A stretch of DNA of 64,000 nucleotides from Billgrantia gudaonensis (GTDB lineage: Bacteria; Pseudomonadota; Gammaproteobacteria; Pseudomonadales; Halomonadaceae): assembly GCF_900100195.1 (NCBI RefSeq), contig NZ_FNES01000003.1, forward strand, positions 1 to 64,000, in the 5' to 3' direction. Shown in pieces: positions 1 to 9,302 of this stretch (position 1 is the first letter of the stretch; every line of letters starts with the position of its first letter). The notes under the pieces are model-generated. The model had not been told where the DNA came from. It searched no databases and worked only from the letters and a program-made list of their open reading frames with translations. A program made the position numbers and the translations under genes.

Positions 1-280
1 AGTACACCGCGGCTTTTTTTGCGATTTCAAGCTCTTCCGACTTCTCGGCCAGTTGACGCTTGAGCCGGGCATTCTCGTCGGCCAGGGCTTGCTCGCGCTC
101 TGAGGCGCTTTGCTGCTGCTGGGCCTTGGCTCGCCACTGGTAGAGCTGGCTGGGCTGCAGGCCAAGCTCTCGGGCGGCGGCACTGATGCCGACACGGTCG
201 GCGAGGGCCAGTGCCTCGGCCTTGTAGTCCTGGGAGTAGCGGGTACGGGTCTTCTTCATCGAAGCTGCTTGCCTTGCCAT
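1..280 (-). CDS. IS3-family transposase OrfA, partial
   Basis: This frame starts at ATG 280 and runs off the left edge after 93 codons. The protein begins MARQAASMKKTRTRYSQDYK and continues with a helix-turn-helix region (VGISAAARELGLQPSQLYQW), then a charged leucine-zipper-like segment rich in E, L and K. This is the usual layout of OrfA, the DNA-binding half of IS3 transposases. It reaches a run of A residues encoding IAKKAAVYF-type sequence, where members of this family usually shift frame to make the OrfAB fusion. The OrfB catalytic part is not in view, so activity cannot be judged. Confidence 0.8.
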   Translation of the reverse strand, partial: MARQAASMKKTRTRYSQDYKAEALALADRVGISAAARELGLQPSQLYQWRAKAQQQQSASEREQALADENARLKRQLAEKSEELEIAKKAAVY

Positions 281-321
281 GGGTCACCTCGTCTCAGTGT
301 ACTGTCTTAACGAGGTGTCCA
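1..321 (-). mobile_element. IS3-family insertion sequence, 5' end only
   Basis: The left edge of the window cuts an IS3-family element read leftwards. Its outer end is taken as 321, where the minus strand begins TGGACACCTCGTTAAG, a TG-starting terminus of the IS3 type. Just inside, an 8-bp inverted repeat (CACCTCGT at 285-292, ACGAGGTG at 310-317) can form a hairpin between the end of the element and the transposase start. Hairpins at this place in IS elements are thought to block translation from outside transcripts. The rest of the element, its other end and any target duplication lie outside the window. Confidence 0.75.
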
Positions 322-593
322 CTGCTGCTGGGCAAGATCACTTTTCTTCCGTGCCCACCCTGTCGATCCAACCAATGATCATGCATCTCTACCCGAATGG
401 CATCCGTCTCTTCTAACGGATGGCTCCACAGCACTCCACCATTCATCAGATAGATAAAGTATAACAAGTAGATGGATGAGTGGGCAGGCAAACGCAAAGC
501 CCGGCCAGCCTCCATCATGGCATTGCATATTCTGCGTCATCCTGTACGATTGCGGGTTTGCCTCACCTACCTTTCGAGACTGGAACGCTTGCC
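322..593. other. non-coding stretch between IS end and glycosyltransferase
   Basis: No convincing gene is seen. The glycosyltransferase frame is open back to 480, but the first 38 residues do not look like a GT-B N-terminus, so this stretch is read as the leader. No clear sigma-70 promoter pair could be picked out. Confidence 0.5.
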
Positions 594-1715
594 GTGAACG
601 ACACTCGCCCGCTCGCTGCAGTTGCCATCCGCCAAGTTGCCAAGATGACTGGCGCAACGCGAATCGCACTCCATCAGGCACAACTGCTCAGCGAGATGGG
701 GTTTCGTGTCGCCATCATATGTGAAAAAGGTGATACTGAATTGGTATCTAACCATGGCATTAGATTAGCCAAAGTCACACGCTGGCCTTTCAAAGGGGCA
801 TTTCGCCGTCGCTGGTATCAAATGCGCGTCTCAGCCTGGTGTCGGAAAAACCGACCCGATCTCATCATAAGCCATGGCGATGTAGACACAAACGACATTC
901 TCTTCATGCACAATTGCGTTCACCTGGCGGAGCAACGAATCTTCGGAAATCGAAAAAGCCCCAGTGACGTCGCAACCATTCATGATGAAATTCTTACCAG
1001 GCAGTCATTCCAGAAAGTCGTTGCCAACTCTCAATTAATGGCTAATGACTTCAAGTCGCGCTACGCCATTCCCGATGAAAAGATAAAGATACACTACCCT
1101 GGCTATGATCCGAAAAAATTCAACCTCGAGTCAGCATCACGTCACCGAGACTCAACCCGGTCGGACTTGGGGGTAAATAGAAACGAATGCCTTATCGGTC
1201 TAGTCACATCAGGGAACTTCAAGAAACGCAATGTTGAGTTTTTCATTAAACTCGCTTCCACACTCAATGAGATAGAACCCGATAAATTCCGTTTCCTTGT
1301 CGTAGGCAAGGGAAAGAAAACCGAATACCTGCAACAAGCAGAGTCCGCTGGCGTTTCGGACAAGTTTGTCTGGATGCAAACGGTACCGGATGTCGAAAAA
1401 ATCTATGGTGCCCTTGACCTCTTCGTGCTGCCAGCCAAAATCGAGGAATTTGGCTGCGTAGCACTCGAGGCGATGGCATGCGGTATACCGGTTCTACTTT
1501 CACCCTGGGTAGGAGCTTCCGAACTATTGCGAGAAAAATTTCCATCACTAATAGTCGAAGATGAAAATGAATATTTATGGGCAGAACGACTCTTGTCCGT
1601 AATAAAAAGAGATAGCGCCAAGCTTGGCCTAGCTCTTTCAGCGCTTTCCGAAGAATATTCACACGAAAAGCAGCGCGAAAAGCTGGCCGCGGAATTTTCG
1701 CAATTCAACAAATGA
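594..1715 (+). CDS. GT4-type glycosyltransferase (LPS core/O-antigen)
   Basis: Predicted cytoplasmic glycosyltransferase with the GT-B fold, 373 residues from GTG 594. That start is chosen because the protein then opens directly with the first Rossmann strand (LAAVAIRQVAKMTGATRIA), which fits the family. The C-terminal donor-binding domain contains EEFGCVALEAMACGIPVLLS, the E-x7-E motif of GT4 retaining enzymes such as WaaG/RfaB. The O-antigen ligase follows 27 bp downstream on the same strand, so it probably works in lipopolysaccharide core or O-antigen assembly. The sugar donor and acceptor cannot be told from sequence. Confidence 0.8.
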   Translation: MNDTRPLAAVAIRQVAKMTGATRIALHQAQLLSEMGFRVAIICEKGDTELVSNHGIRLAKVTRWPFKGAFRRRWYQMRVSAWCRKNRPDLIISHGDVDTNDILFMHNCVHLAEQRIFGNRKSPSDVATIHDEILTRQSFQKVVANSQLMANDFKSRYAIPDEKIKIHYPGYDPKKFNLESASRHRDSTRSDLGVNRNECLIGLVTSGNFKKRNVEFFIKLASTLNEIEPDKFRFLVVGKGKKTEYLQQAESAGVSDKFVWMQTVPDVEKIYGALDLFVLPAKIEEFGCVALEAMACGIPVLLSPWVGASELLREKFPSLIVEDENEYLWAERLLSVIKRDSAKLGLALSALSEEYSHEKQREKLAAEFSQFNK

Positions 1716-1742
1716 GCATCCATCGAGACAACTCGAGAGACA

Positions 1743-3002
1743 TTGGAATTGATCAGCCAAACGACACTAAAATTTCGCCCTATAGGATTGGGCCTGATTG
1801 CCATATTTCCGGCATTCGGCTTCATATTTGAACATACAAGCAGCGGCCTTTGGTATATTTTCTGCTTGATCGGACTCGCAGCACTTTGTCTTCGATACCG
1901 GCACTCGCTACCATTGATCGACGACATACCCATCAGGGCAGGCATGCTGGTGCTCTTGCTGTACGTTCTGCTTTCCGCCGCAAACTTTTGGCTGATCGAC
2001 AATAGCGACATGGCAGGCTCTCGGTTAGAAAGGCATCTATTATTATTGATCACGCCCTTCTTCCTGTTTTACCTATTCATATTACGACCCTCACCCACTT
2101 TCATATTCAGGAGCTTTGCTTTTGGAGCAATATCGATGGGCCTGTACAGCATATGGTATCGACTGGGCGGCCAAGGCGTCCGCGTTGAAGGAGTCACACA
2201 TGCAATACACTTCGCCAATGCATCCGTATTACTGACAGCACTTTCTCCTTTACCATTGGTATATGAAAAAAGAACCACCCCTTGGCTATGGGCCTGGTGC
2301 CTATCAGGCCTTTTCCTCGGCTGCCTGGCCGTTCTATGGTCGCTTTCACGAGGCGCTTGGATTGCGGCATTCGCGATGCTCGTCATGACAGCGCTTATGT
2401 TGGCGATACGTCACATCAACAACCGCATGGCTATCGCGTCGGTCATCTCGGCACTCGCTCTCATTTTCGCTGTTCTATGGCAAATCGATAGCGTTGAAAA
2501 CCGGGTCAGGGCAACCATAGAAGATATCGAAAAACAACAGAACGGCGATATGTATACATCCATTGGCATACGCTTCATGCTATGGGACAATGCATGGCAA
2601 ACCTTCGAGTCTTCTCCACTGTTTGGCGCTGGGTTTTCAGGCCATGGGGAACGACTGAAAGAGTCGATTGAAGAAGGGGAGCTCAAACCGTCGATGCACC
2701 GGTTCACGACCGAACCGCACAACCAGTACCTATTCGAGTTGGCGGCCAAGGGCGTTTTCGGCCTGGGCAGTTTCTTACTGCTACTAGCCTTCCCTTTAGC
2801 CATCAATTTTCGACAACTGACTAGAGGGGACCATCGCGCCCTGGCCATAGGCATGGTCGGACTAACGGTGTTCATTGTCTATGCAGTCGCTGGAATGACC
2901 ATAACGCTCTTTGATCAAAGGCGCATGATCCACCTCTTTGGCTTCATGTATGCCATTATCTTGTATCTACATCTATCTAATGATCCCAAGTGGGCTCCAT
3001 GA
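1743..3002 (+). CDS. waaL: O-antigen ligase family protein (WaaL/Wzy_C)
   Basis: Polytopic inner-membrane protein of 419 residues, with about ten hydrophobic segments and one large periplasmic loop (roughly residues 260-330). It starts at TTG 1743 behind a GAGAGA ribosome binding site. The loop ends in TEPHNQYLFELAAKGVFG, where WaaL-type ligases carry the essential histidine. Such enzymes move undecaprenyl-linked glycan onto lipid A-core in the periplasm. A bare Wzy polymerase is the alternative, but a separate Wzy candidate exists in the main locus and the partner here is a core-type glycosyltransferase, so ligase is preferred. Confidence 0.75.
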   Translation: MELISQTTLKFRPIGLGLIAIFPAFGFIFEHTSSGLWYIFCLIGLAALCLRYRHSLPLIDDIPIRAGMLVLLLYVLLSAANFWLIDNSDMAGSRLERHLLLLITPFFLFYLFILRPSPTFIFRSFAFGAISMGLYSIWYRLGGQGVRVEGVTHAIHFANASVLLTALSPLPLVYEKRTTPWLWAWCLSGLFLGCLAVLWSLSRGAWIAAFAMLVMTALMLAIRHINNRMAIASVISALALIFAVLWQIDSVENRVRATIEDIEKQQNGDMYTSIGIRFMLWDNAWQTFESSPLFGAGFSGHGERLKESIEEGELKPSMHRFTTEPHNQYLFELAAKGVFGLGSFLLLLAFPLAINFRQLTRGDHRALAIGMVGLTVFIVYAVAGMTITLFDQRRMIHLFGFMYAIILYLHLSNDPKWAP

Positions 3003-3039
3003 ACGTTAGAGCATGAAGCTTCACAACACCATCCACGTA

Positions 3040-3063
3040 AATGGCCGGCAAAGGCCGGCCATT
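3040..3063. terminator. terminator-like hairpin between convergent genes
   Basis: A perfect 10-bp stem (AATGGCCGGC / GCCGGCCATT) with an AAAG loop sits between the convergent ligase and dehydratase genes. It lacks a strong T-run on either side, so it may work in both directions but weakly. Confidence 0.6.
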
Positions 3064-3092
3064 CTAGCATGTCCTCGTATAGGGTCGACGCA

Positions 3093-5054
3093 CTACTGAA
3101 GCGTACGCACCTTGGAAAACGAAGCCACCGTGTGCGGTGGTAGCAAGTCCACCACCTCTCCGCTATGAGCGAATCCCTTCACCCCTTTCTTGAGCAGTTC
3201 GCAGGCCAGGTTGCAATCCATGCCCTGCTCGGCATCCCGCAAGCCGTCCAGCAGGGTTTCCAACGCCTCCGAGGGTAGCCGCTCCTCCTGCGCACGCAGG
3301 ATCTTGGGATGCGAAGTGCCGATCACGTTGTCGCCGATCAACAGCTCCTCGTAGAGCTTTTCACCCGGGCGCAAGCCGGTGAACACGATTTCGATATCGC
3401 CCGCCGGATGCTCTTCGTCTTTCACTTCCAGCCCGGTGAGCTGAATCATGCGCCGTGCCAGATCGACGATCTTGACCGAGTCGCCCATGTCGAGCACGAA
3501 GACATCGCCCCCTTCGGCCATGGAGCCCGCCTGGATGACGAGCAAGGCGGCCTCGGGAATGGTCATGAAAAAGCGGGTGATGTCAGGATGCGTGACCGTC
3601 ACGGGCCCGCCCTGCTCGATCTGTCGGCGGAACAGCGGCACCACGGAGCCGCTGGAACCCAGCACGTTGCCGAAGCGCACCATCGAGAAAATGGTGCGAT
3701 GCGCCTTACCCGCGTCGCGCCGCGCGGCCAGATCCTGCAGCACCAGTTCCGCCATGCGCTTGGTCGCCCCCATCACGTTGGTGGGGCGCACCGCCTTGTC
3801 GGTGGAGATCAGCACGCAGCGCTCCACCTCCAGGCGTGCAGCGCTTTCCGCCACCACGCGAGTGCCCTCGATGTTGTTGCGCACGCCTTCCAGCACGTTG
3901 TTCTCGACGATGGGCACATGCTTGTAGGCCGCCGCGTGATAGAGGGTCTGCACGCCGTAATGGCGAATGACCGCTTCGACGCGCGCACGGTCGCACACGC
4001 TGCCGAGCAGCGCATAGATGGGAAAGTCGCCGGCCAGCTCGCCTTTCAGCGCTTCCAGTTCCTGGCCGATGGAGTAGAGGCCGTATTCGCTGATCTCGAA
4101 CAGCACCAGCGCGCGCGGGCTGCCACGCATCACCTGCCGGCACATCTCGCTGCCGATGGAGCCGCCGGCGCCGGTTACCATCACCACCTTGTCGCGCACG
4201 CTGGCATCGATCAGTTCGGCTCGCGGCGGCACCGGATCGCGTCCCAGCAGGTCTTCCAGCTCCACCTCGCGCAGTTGATCGACGCTGGCCTCGCCGGACA
4301 CGATCTCCGGCATGGAAGGCACCGTCTGCACGTGCACCGGCATGTCGGCCAGGTTGTCGAGGGCCTGCTTGCGCTGCGCCTTGGTGGCAGTCGGCATGGC
4401 CAGCAGCACGCGGCCGATGTTGAGCTGACGAGCCACGCTGCGGAAAGCCGCCGGATCGTAGACCTTCACGCCCTTGATGGTGCTGCCCCACAGTGCCGGA
4501 TCGTCGTCCAGGAAGGCCGCCGTGAAGAACTCGCGGCCGCTGGACAGCGCCAGGGCCAGCTGTGCCCCGGCACCGCCGGCGCCGTAGATGGCCACGGCCT
4601 CCTTCTCGGTATAGTGACGAATCAGCCAGTGATAGTAGCTGCGCACCAGCAAACGGGTACCGCCGACGTAAACCAGCGTCACCAGCGCAAAATTGACCGG
4701 CACCGAGCGCGGAAAGCCCTGCCACTGATAGAAGAACGCCGTGGCCCACATCAGCACCGCCAGCAGCGCCGAGCCCTTGACCACCGCCCACAACGCCTGC
4801 GGCCCCATGAAACGCACCACCGCACGGTAGAGACCCAGGCGCGCGAACACGCACACCCCCACGACGGGCGTCACCAGGAACAGCCACCAGAAGGGCTCGA
4901 TGTAGCGCCCCGGCCACCACTCGGCAAAGCGCAGGGCATAGGCCGACCATAGCGCCATCGGCAGAGCGACCAGGTCGGCCGCCACCATGATCAGGCGCTT
5001 CTTGGCCCGGCTCAGCGTCGTCAGCCGGCGATGTAGACGGTCGGAACGTGCCAC
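3093..5054 (-). CDS. membrane UDP-GlcNAc 4,6-dehydratase (WbpM/PglF/CapD family)
   Basis: The family converts UDP-GlcNAc to the 4-keto-6-deoxy sugar, the first step towards bacillosamine, QuiNAc or FucNAc. The 653-residue protein has four or five N-terminal membrane segments (about 20-130), a first nucleotide-binding region (AIYGAGGAGAQLA), then the dehydratase domain with VMVTGAGGSIGSEM and ISTDKAVRPTNVMGATK. The last motif has Met in place of the usual Tyr, as in the SMK triad of WbpM. GTG 5054 is chosen because AGGA lies about 9 nt before it; a GTG at 5147 has no such site. It stands alone, but pglE, pglD and pglC at 25-27.6 kb would use its product. Confidence 0.88.
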   Translation of the reverse strand: MARSDRLHRRLTTLSRAKKRLIMVAADLVALPMALWSAYALRFAEWWPGRYIEPFWWLFLVTPVVGVCVFARLGLYRAVVRFMGPQALWAVVKGSALLAVLMWATAFFYQWQGFPRSVPVNFALVTLVYVGGTRLLVRSYYHWLIRHYTEKEAVAIYGAGGAGAQLALALSSGREFFTAAFLDDDPALWGSTIKGVKVYDPAAFRSVARQLNIGRVLLAMPTATKAQRKQALDNLADMPVHVQTVPSMPEIVSGEASVDQLREVELEDLLGRDPVPPRAELIDASVRDKVVMVTGAGGSIGSEMCRQVMRGSPRALVLFEISEYGLYSIGQELEALKGELAGDFPIYALLGSVCDRARVEAVIRHYGVQTLYHAAAYKHVPIVENNVLEGVRNNIEGTRVVAESAARLEVERCVLISTDKAVRPTNVMGATKRMAELVLQDLAARRDAGKAHRTIFSMVRFGNVLGSSGSVVPLFRRQIEQGGPVTVTHPDITRFFMTIPEAALLVIQAGSMAEGGDVFVLDMGDSVKIVDLARRMIQLTGLEVKDEEHPAGDIEIVFTGLRPGEKLYEELLIGDNVIGTSHPKILRAQEERLPSEALETLLDGLRDAEQGMDCNLACELLKKGVKGFAHSGEVVDLLPPHTVASFSKVRTLQ

Positions 5055-5170
5055 GGTCGTGGTCCTGACTGTTGAAAGGAATGGAAGGAAGACAAGTTTA
5101 GGGAAGCGAGGCAGCGTGCACAACGCCAGCCTTGCGGCGGCCGTCACGATGCCAAAGGGCTATCGCCCCG

Positions 5171-5440
5171 CTAATGTGCGTTACCTGCAGCGCCGCCATC
5201 GTTCGACTTGTTGGCAGCTTCCGCTTGCAGCCTCTCCACCAGCCAGACCTTGATGATCGACTGCCGAGTGACGCCAATGCGTGCCGCTTCCCGGTCCAAG
5301 GACTCCACGACCCAAGCAGGAAAGTCCACGTTGATACGCTTTTGCTCCTGGTTGACACGACGCGCCGTGGAGAGATCCAGATCCTCTACGATATCTTCCT
5401 GACCCTCCTCGAATTTTTTATCGAAATCTTTAGCTTTCAT
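5171..5440 (-). CDS. brnA: BrnA-like antitoxin
   Basis: An 89-residue protein with an acidic N-terminal toxin-neutralising part and a ribbon-helix-helix C-terminal half (RINVDFPAWVVESLDREA, GVTRQSIIKVWLVERL). It overlaps the upstream toxin frame by 11 bp, the usual order for BrnT-BrnA pairs, in which the antitoxin dimer binds DNA and represses the operon. Confidence 0.85.
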   Translation of the reverse strand: MKAKDFDKKFEEGQEDIVEDLDLSTARRVNQEQKRINVDFPAWVVESLDREAARIGVTRQSIIKVWLVERLQAEAANKSNDGGAAGNAH

Positions 5441-5693
5441 ACAGTTCCACCTCTTTTCGGCGTGAGCGCCTGACGGATATCAGTCGAATGCGCTGTCCTC
5501 GGTATGTGACAACGGCAGACCAGTGCTTTTCGCCAATCCTGCCGATGAGCAAGAATCTCTCTTCATCCTCGGATTTTGCCCGAACTTCCAGTAGGAGCGG
5601 ATCTCTCCAAAGCGCCTTCGCCGTTTCGAAATCGATCCCGTGTTTTTCCAGATTGGCAGCACTCTTGATGTCGTCGTATTCGAACTCATCCAT
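5430..5693 (-). CDS. brnT: BrnT-like ribonuclease toxin
   Basis: An 87-residue BrnT-family protein. It shows the family N-terminus FEYDDIKSAANLEKHGIDF, a central strand-rich part ending VTYRGQRIRLISVRRSRRKE, and the basic C-terminus expected of this RelE-fold ribonuclease. In characterised members the toxin cleaves RNA and is held by BrnA. It is the first gene of the pair, and an inverted repeat overlaps its start. Length and key basic residues look intact, so the module is probably functional. Confidence 0.87.
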   Translation of the reverse strand: MDEFEYDDIKSAANLEKHGIDFETAKALWRDPLLLEVRAKSEDEERFLLIGRIGEKHWSAVVTYRGQRIRLISVRRSRRKEVELYES

Positions 5694-5721
5694 GAGTATA
5701 AATTACTCCCTTTTTACTCAT
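5692..5721. promoter_or_regulatory. inverted repeat at the brnT start, possible BrnA operator
   Basis: Seven-base arms ATGAGTA (5692-5698) and TACTCAT (5715-5721) flank an AT-rich spacer directly before and across the brnT start codon. Because BrnA-type antitoxins autoregulate, this is a candidate operator. The promoter itself was not resolved. Confidence 0.4.
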
Positions 5722-5843
5722 CCCGCAAAGAGCCGCCATGCAATCGACCACAGGTATAGACACCTACTCCAGCGGGCTCATCGAATCCTGACGACGACAT
5801 CGTCAGGGCTCGTTGGTCCTGCCTTGAAGCAACGCTCGAATCG

Positions 5844-5870
5844 TAAAACGGCATAGCGAAAAGCTACGCC
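5844..5870 (-). terminator. rho-independent terminator of the autotransporter gene
   Basis: Just downstream of the autotransporter stop, the minus strand reads GGCGTAGC-TTTTC-GCTATGCC (one G-T pair) followed by GTTTTA. Stem, loop and T-run are all in the correct order. Confidence 0.7.
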
Positions 5871-5878
5871 TCCAGCGA

Positions 5879-7762
5879 TCACCAGCGATACGCCACGGCA
5901 AGCCGCGCACCGTGTTCGGTTTCACGGTCGGCGAACGAGCCCTCGTACTGGCCGCTGATCGCCACGCTGGCCTGGCCGGGCAGTTCGCGCTCCCAGCTGA
6001 GGCCGGAGCTCACGTCGGCGCTGTGCACGGTGCGGTCGTCCGGGGTGACCACGAAGCTGCCGGCGCCAGCGTCGGCACTCAGCGCAGCCCGCGTGCCGCC
6101 ACCGGACTGATTGCGCATGCCCCAGGCCAGGCCGCCGGTGAGGTGAATCACGCTGTCGTCCCGGCGCCGCACCACATAACCGGCATCCACGCCCAGGCTG
6201 GTGCGCCATACCTCCTGGCGCTGCGAGCCGTACTCCATGGTCAATGCCGAGTTGCCGCGTTCCTCATAGTCGGTCTGGTGCAACCAGCTATGCATCAATC
6301 GCGCATTGGGCACCAACTCCCACCCCTCGTCCATCTCGATCACGTAGCTGGCACCCAGCGCCAGGGTCACGTCCTCGCTGCGGTTGCTGCCCTCCACCAC
6401 CTCGGTGGTCGCACCGGCGATCTCGCGACGATGCTCGTTATCGCCGAAACCGGCCATCAAAGTGGCATCCAGGATCACCGCATCACGGCGCCAGGCGGTG
6501 TAGGCGCCAACGTTGACGCTATCGATCTCGGTGCGCGCATTGGCGGCATCGTCGCCCTTGACGCGACCGCGGCCCACCCCTACGAACACCCCCGCCAGCG
6601 TGCTATCGCTCAGCCAGCGATCCATGCCCAGCATGGCGCCGTAACTGCGGAAGTCGTAGTCGTCGCCGGAGCCCTTGCTCACGTACCCCTCGGCCCAGCT
6701 GCTCATTCGCCCAGCAGCGCTTTCGCCCTGGTAGGAAAGCTGCGAAGCCATGCCCAGCAGGCCCTCGACGGACTCGTGGTCGCCGTAGCGCATCACGCTG
6801 GCATCCAGCTCGGCCGCACCCAGCGAGGCCCAGTTTTCCCGCTGTTGCTGGGCGGTTTGCCCGGCCAGGGTGCTGGCGAGCTCGAGGTTCGACCCCATCT
6901 GGCCGCCCATGCCGGTGCTGGCGAAGCGCTTGCCCAGGGTGTTGAGCATGCTGCGGTTGGCGCTGACGCTGGCATCGCGCACACCGCCGCGCGACACGCT
7001 GGAACTCATGCTCTCGACGAAGCGGGCACGCTGCACCTCGTTCAGCCCGGCCTGGGCGGCCAAGGCATCGAGTACTGGGCTGTCGGGGTCGCTCAGGCCC
7101 AGCTCGCTCACCACGCGATCCAGATAGGCCCCACCCGACTGGTTGCGGCTGCCTTCCACCGGCACCTCGAAAACGCCCTCCTCGCCGACCACCACCACGG
7201 AACCCGGCCCGAACACGAAGAACGACAGCGGATAACCGAGTTCACTACCAGGCGAATAGGTCGAGATCACCACGGTATAGCGCTGGCCGCCGTCCAGCTC
7301 GAGGTTCAGAGCCGGGCATAATCTCGCAGAACGTCCACATTCTTCCGGCTCCAGTCCCTGCGCCTGCAGGTCGCCGCCGATGTCACTGCCGTCGACCTGG
7401 CTCGTATAGTCGTCGTTGCCGGTGACGAAGCCGTCGCCCGGCCGCTCGGGGTCGAAGACGCCGCGATAGATCATCATGGCGGTATCCACCGGCGCCCGGC
7501 TCTGGCCCATCAGGTACTCGCCGGAGGCCTGCACGTCCAGCTCCTGGGCGATGAAGTTGAAATCGTAGCTTCCCGATGCGATATCGCCATTATCCAGATT
7601 GGCGCGGCTAATCTCGTCCCAGTTGATCGACAAGCCGCCCTCGAAGGTGTGGTCATCCTCGAGCGTGAACTCGGTCAGCACATCGGCGTGGGCGGCGACC
7701 GGAAGCGCGGCGCAGGCAGCGGCCAACAAAGCGGGTCGGAAGCGGGGCGTCAGGGTCGTCAT
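5879..7762 (-). CDS. autotransporter (type Va) outer-membrane protein
   Basis: A 627-residue surface protein with a Sec signal peptide (FRPALLAAACAALPVAAHA), a passenger to about residue 350 and a C-terminal beta-barrel domain of about 270 residues ending in the aromatic YRW typical of barrel insertion. The first 200 residues of the passenger are beta-rich and resemble a jelly-roll adhesin type (MMIYRGVFDPERPGDGF). A helical Q/A-rich stretch precedes the barrel. ATG 7762 has GGAG six bases upstream and is preferred to the in-frame TTG 7774. It is monocistronic with its own terminator. Function beyond surface display or adhesion is not evident. Confidence 0.85.
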   Translation of the reverse strand: MTTLTPRFRPALLAAACAALPVAAHADVLTEFTLEDDHTFEGGLSINWDEISRANLDNGDIASGSYDFNFIAQELDVQASGEYLMGQSRAPVDTAMMIYRGVFDPERPGDGFVTGNDDYTSQVDGSDIGGDLQAQGLEPEECGRSARLCPALNLELDGGQRYTVVISTYSPGSELGYPLSFFVFGPGSVVVVGEEGVFEVPVEGSRNQSGGAYLDRVVSELGLSDPDSPVLDALAAQAGLNEVQRARFVESMSSSVSRGGVRDASVSANRSMLNTLGKRFASTGMGGQMGSNLELASTLAGQTAQQQRENWASLGAAELDASVMRYGDHESVEGLLGMASQLSYQGESAAGRMSSWAEGYVSKGSGDDYDFRSYGAMLGMDRWLSDSTLAGVFVGVGRGRVKGDDAANARTEIDSVNVGAYTAWRRDAVILDATLMAGFGDNEHRREIAGATTEVVEGSNRSEDVTLALGASYVIEMDEGWELVPNARLMHSWLHQTDYEERGNSALTMEYGSQRQEVWRTSLGVDAGYVVRRRDDSVIHLTGGLAWGMRNQSGGGTRAALSADAGAGSFVVTPDDRTVHSADVSSGLSWERELPGQASVAISGQYEGSFADRETEHGARLAVAYRW

Positions 7763-7990
7763 GCGGGTCTCCAACGTTATTATTTGTTTCGAAACGTTAG
7801 TGGCCTATCGGCTCGGAAACGGGTGACTTTAAAAAAATCGCCTCTCTCGCGTGACATTTTCGTTAAGCCATGCATGCTCTTAAAATCAGAACACCCATCG
7901 CCTTTCATTAGTACACGAGGGCTGACAATACTCCGAGGGGCAAGCCGCTGGCATAGCAACAATCACAAACCCGACCAGGAAGGATGACCC

Positions 7991-9286
7991 ATGCCCCTTT
8001 CCAAGCTACTGGACTGGCGCCTTCATGCGCTCGTCATTCTGATCTCGCTACTCTCCGAAGCCATTGGCATTCTTCGCGTTCCCATGGGCCCCGGCACGCT
8101 GCTGCTGCTGCCCCTGTTCTACGCTTTCATCATCGGTGTGCTCGTCAATCCCAACGTCAACCGCATGGCGGGGCGAGTCATCCCCGATCACGTGAGCCAC
8201 GCAGCGGGGCCCTTGATCCTGCTGTCGATCATGCCGTTCATCGCCCGCTTCGGCTCCACCATCGGCCCGGCCATCGAAGACCTGATCAGTGCCGGCCCGG
8301 CGTTGATCCTTCAGGAGCTGGGCAACCTGGGCACCATGCTGATCGCCCTGCCGATCGCCGTGCTGGTGTTCAAGATGGGCCGCGAAGCCATCGGCGCCAC
8401 CTACTCCATCGCCCGCGAACCCAACATCGCGGTGATCTCCGACAAGTACGGCCTCAAGGGCCCGGAAGGCATCGGCGTGATGGGCACCTACGTGGTGGGC
8501 ACCATGTTCGGCACCCTGTGGTTCGCGCTGATGGCGGGCTACCTCACCTCGCTGGACTTCCTCGATCCGCGCGCCCTGGCCATGGCCTGCGGCGTCGGCA
8601 GCGGCAGCATGGTCGCCGCCTGCTCGGCGGCAATCGCCGGCTCGCTGCCCGAGATGAAGGAAGAGCTGCTGGCCTTCGCCGGCGCCAGCAACCTGATGAC
8701 CTACGCCACCGGGCTCTACCTGTCGCTGTTCGTGGCCCTGCCGCTCGCCGAGAAGCTCTATGCGGCACTCTCCGGCAAGCGCCAGGTCAAGCCGGTGGGC
8801 GCTCAGGTCACCGACTCGGCGGCAGCCTCCGAAGTCCCCGAGGAAGAGCGTCCCGAGCGCAACCTGGGCAAAAGCGCCATCGTCGTCGCGGCCGCCTGCG
8901 GCGTGGCCTGGGTCGCCAACACCATCAACGGCGACGGCCTCATCGCCGCACTGCCGGGCATGCTGATTCTCTACGTCATGACCATGGCGGGGCTGGCGAT
9001 CACCCGTCACGCGCCCTTCTACCTGCCGGGCGTGGCCTGGGTCTCGCTGGTCAGCATCGTGGCCACCCTGCCGTGGGTGCCGGGCAGCGCCTGGCTCGTG
9101 GAACAGCTCAGTTCGGTGAACTTCCTGGCCATCGTCACGCCCGTGCTGGCCTACGCCGGTCTGGCGCTCACCAAGCGGGAACTGGCGATGTTCCGTCAGG
9201 CGGGCTGGAAGCTCGTGATCATCGCGCTGCTGGTGTTCACCGGTACCTTCGTGGCCTCGGCCGTCATCGCCGACCTGCTGCTGTAA
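7991..9286 (+). CDS. DUF3100 family membrane protein, probable permease
   Basis: A 431-residue integral membrane protein with about eleven hydrophobic segments and a short hydrophilic loop near residues 260-295. The sequence fits the DUF3100 family, which is often found beside amidohydrolases and is presumed to transport their substrates. The start has a good site (AGGAAGG, spacing of a few bases). It is first in a four-gene operon with 16, 12 and -4 bp gaps, so it most likely imports the compound that the next three enzymes degrade. The substrate is unknown. Confidence 0.8.
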   Translation: MPLSKLLDWRLHALVILISLLSEAIGILRVPMGPGTLLLLPLFYAFIIGVLVNPNVNRMAGRVIPDHVSHAAGPLILLSIMPFIARFGSTIGPAIEDLISAGPALILQELGNLGTMLIALPIAVLVFKMGREAIGATYSIAREPNIAVISDKYGLKGPEGIGVMGTYVVGTMFGTLWFALMAGYLTSLDFLDPRALAMACGVGSGSMVAACSAAIAGSLPEMKEELLAFAGASNLMTYATGLYLSLFVALPLAEKLYAALSGKRQVKPVGAQVTDSAAASEVPEEERPERNLGKSAIVVAAACGVAWVANTINGDGLIAALPGMLILYVMTMAGLAITRHAPFYLPGVAWVSLVSIVATLPWVPGSAWLVEQLSSVNFLAIVTPVLAYAGLALTKRELAMFRQAGWKLVIIALLVFTGTFVASAVIADLLL

Positions 9287-9302
9287 CTCGCAAAGGACGA
9301 CC

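Noticed and set aside
3309-4952. 547-residue plus-strand frame opposite the WbpM-like dehydratase
   Set aside because: It is a His/Gln/Arg-rich antisense frame produced by high-GC codon bias; the minus strand carries a complete, motif-bearing enzyme.
5787-5807. CCTGACGA / TCGTCAGG hairpin as terminator
   Set aside because: No T-run follows on either strand, and a better terminator for the autotransporter lies at 5844-5870.
5912-7321. 469-residue plus-strand frame opposite the autotransporter
   Set aside because: Low-complexity Ala/His/Gly composition without a ribosome binding site; shadow of the real gene.
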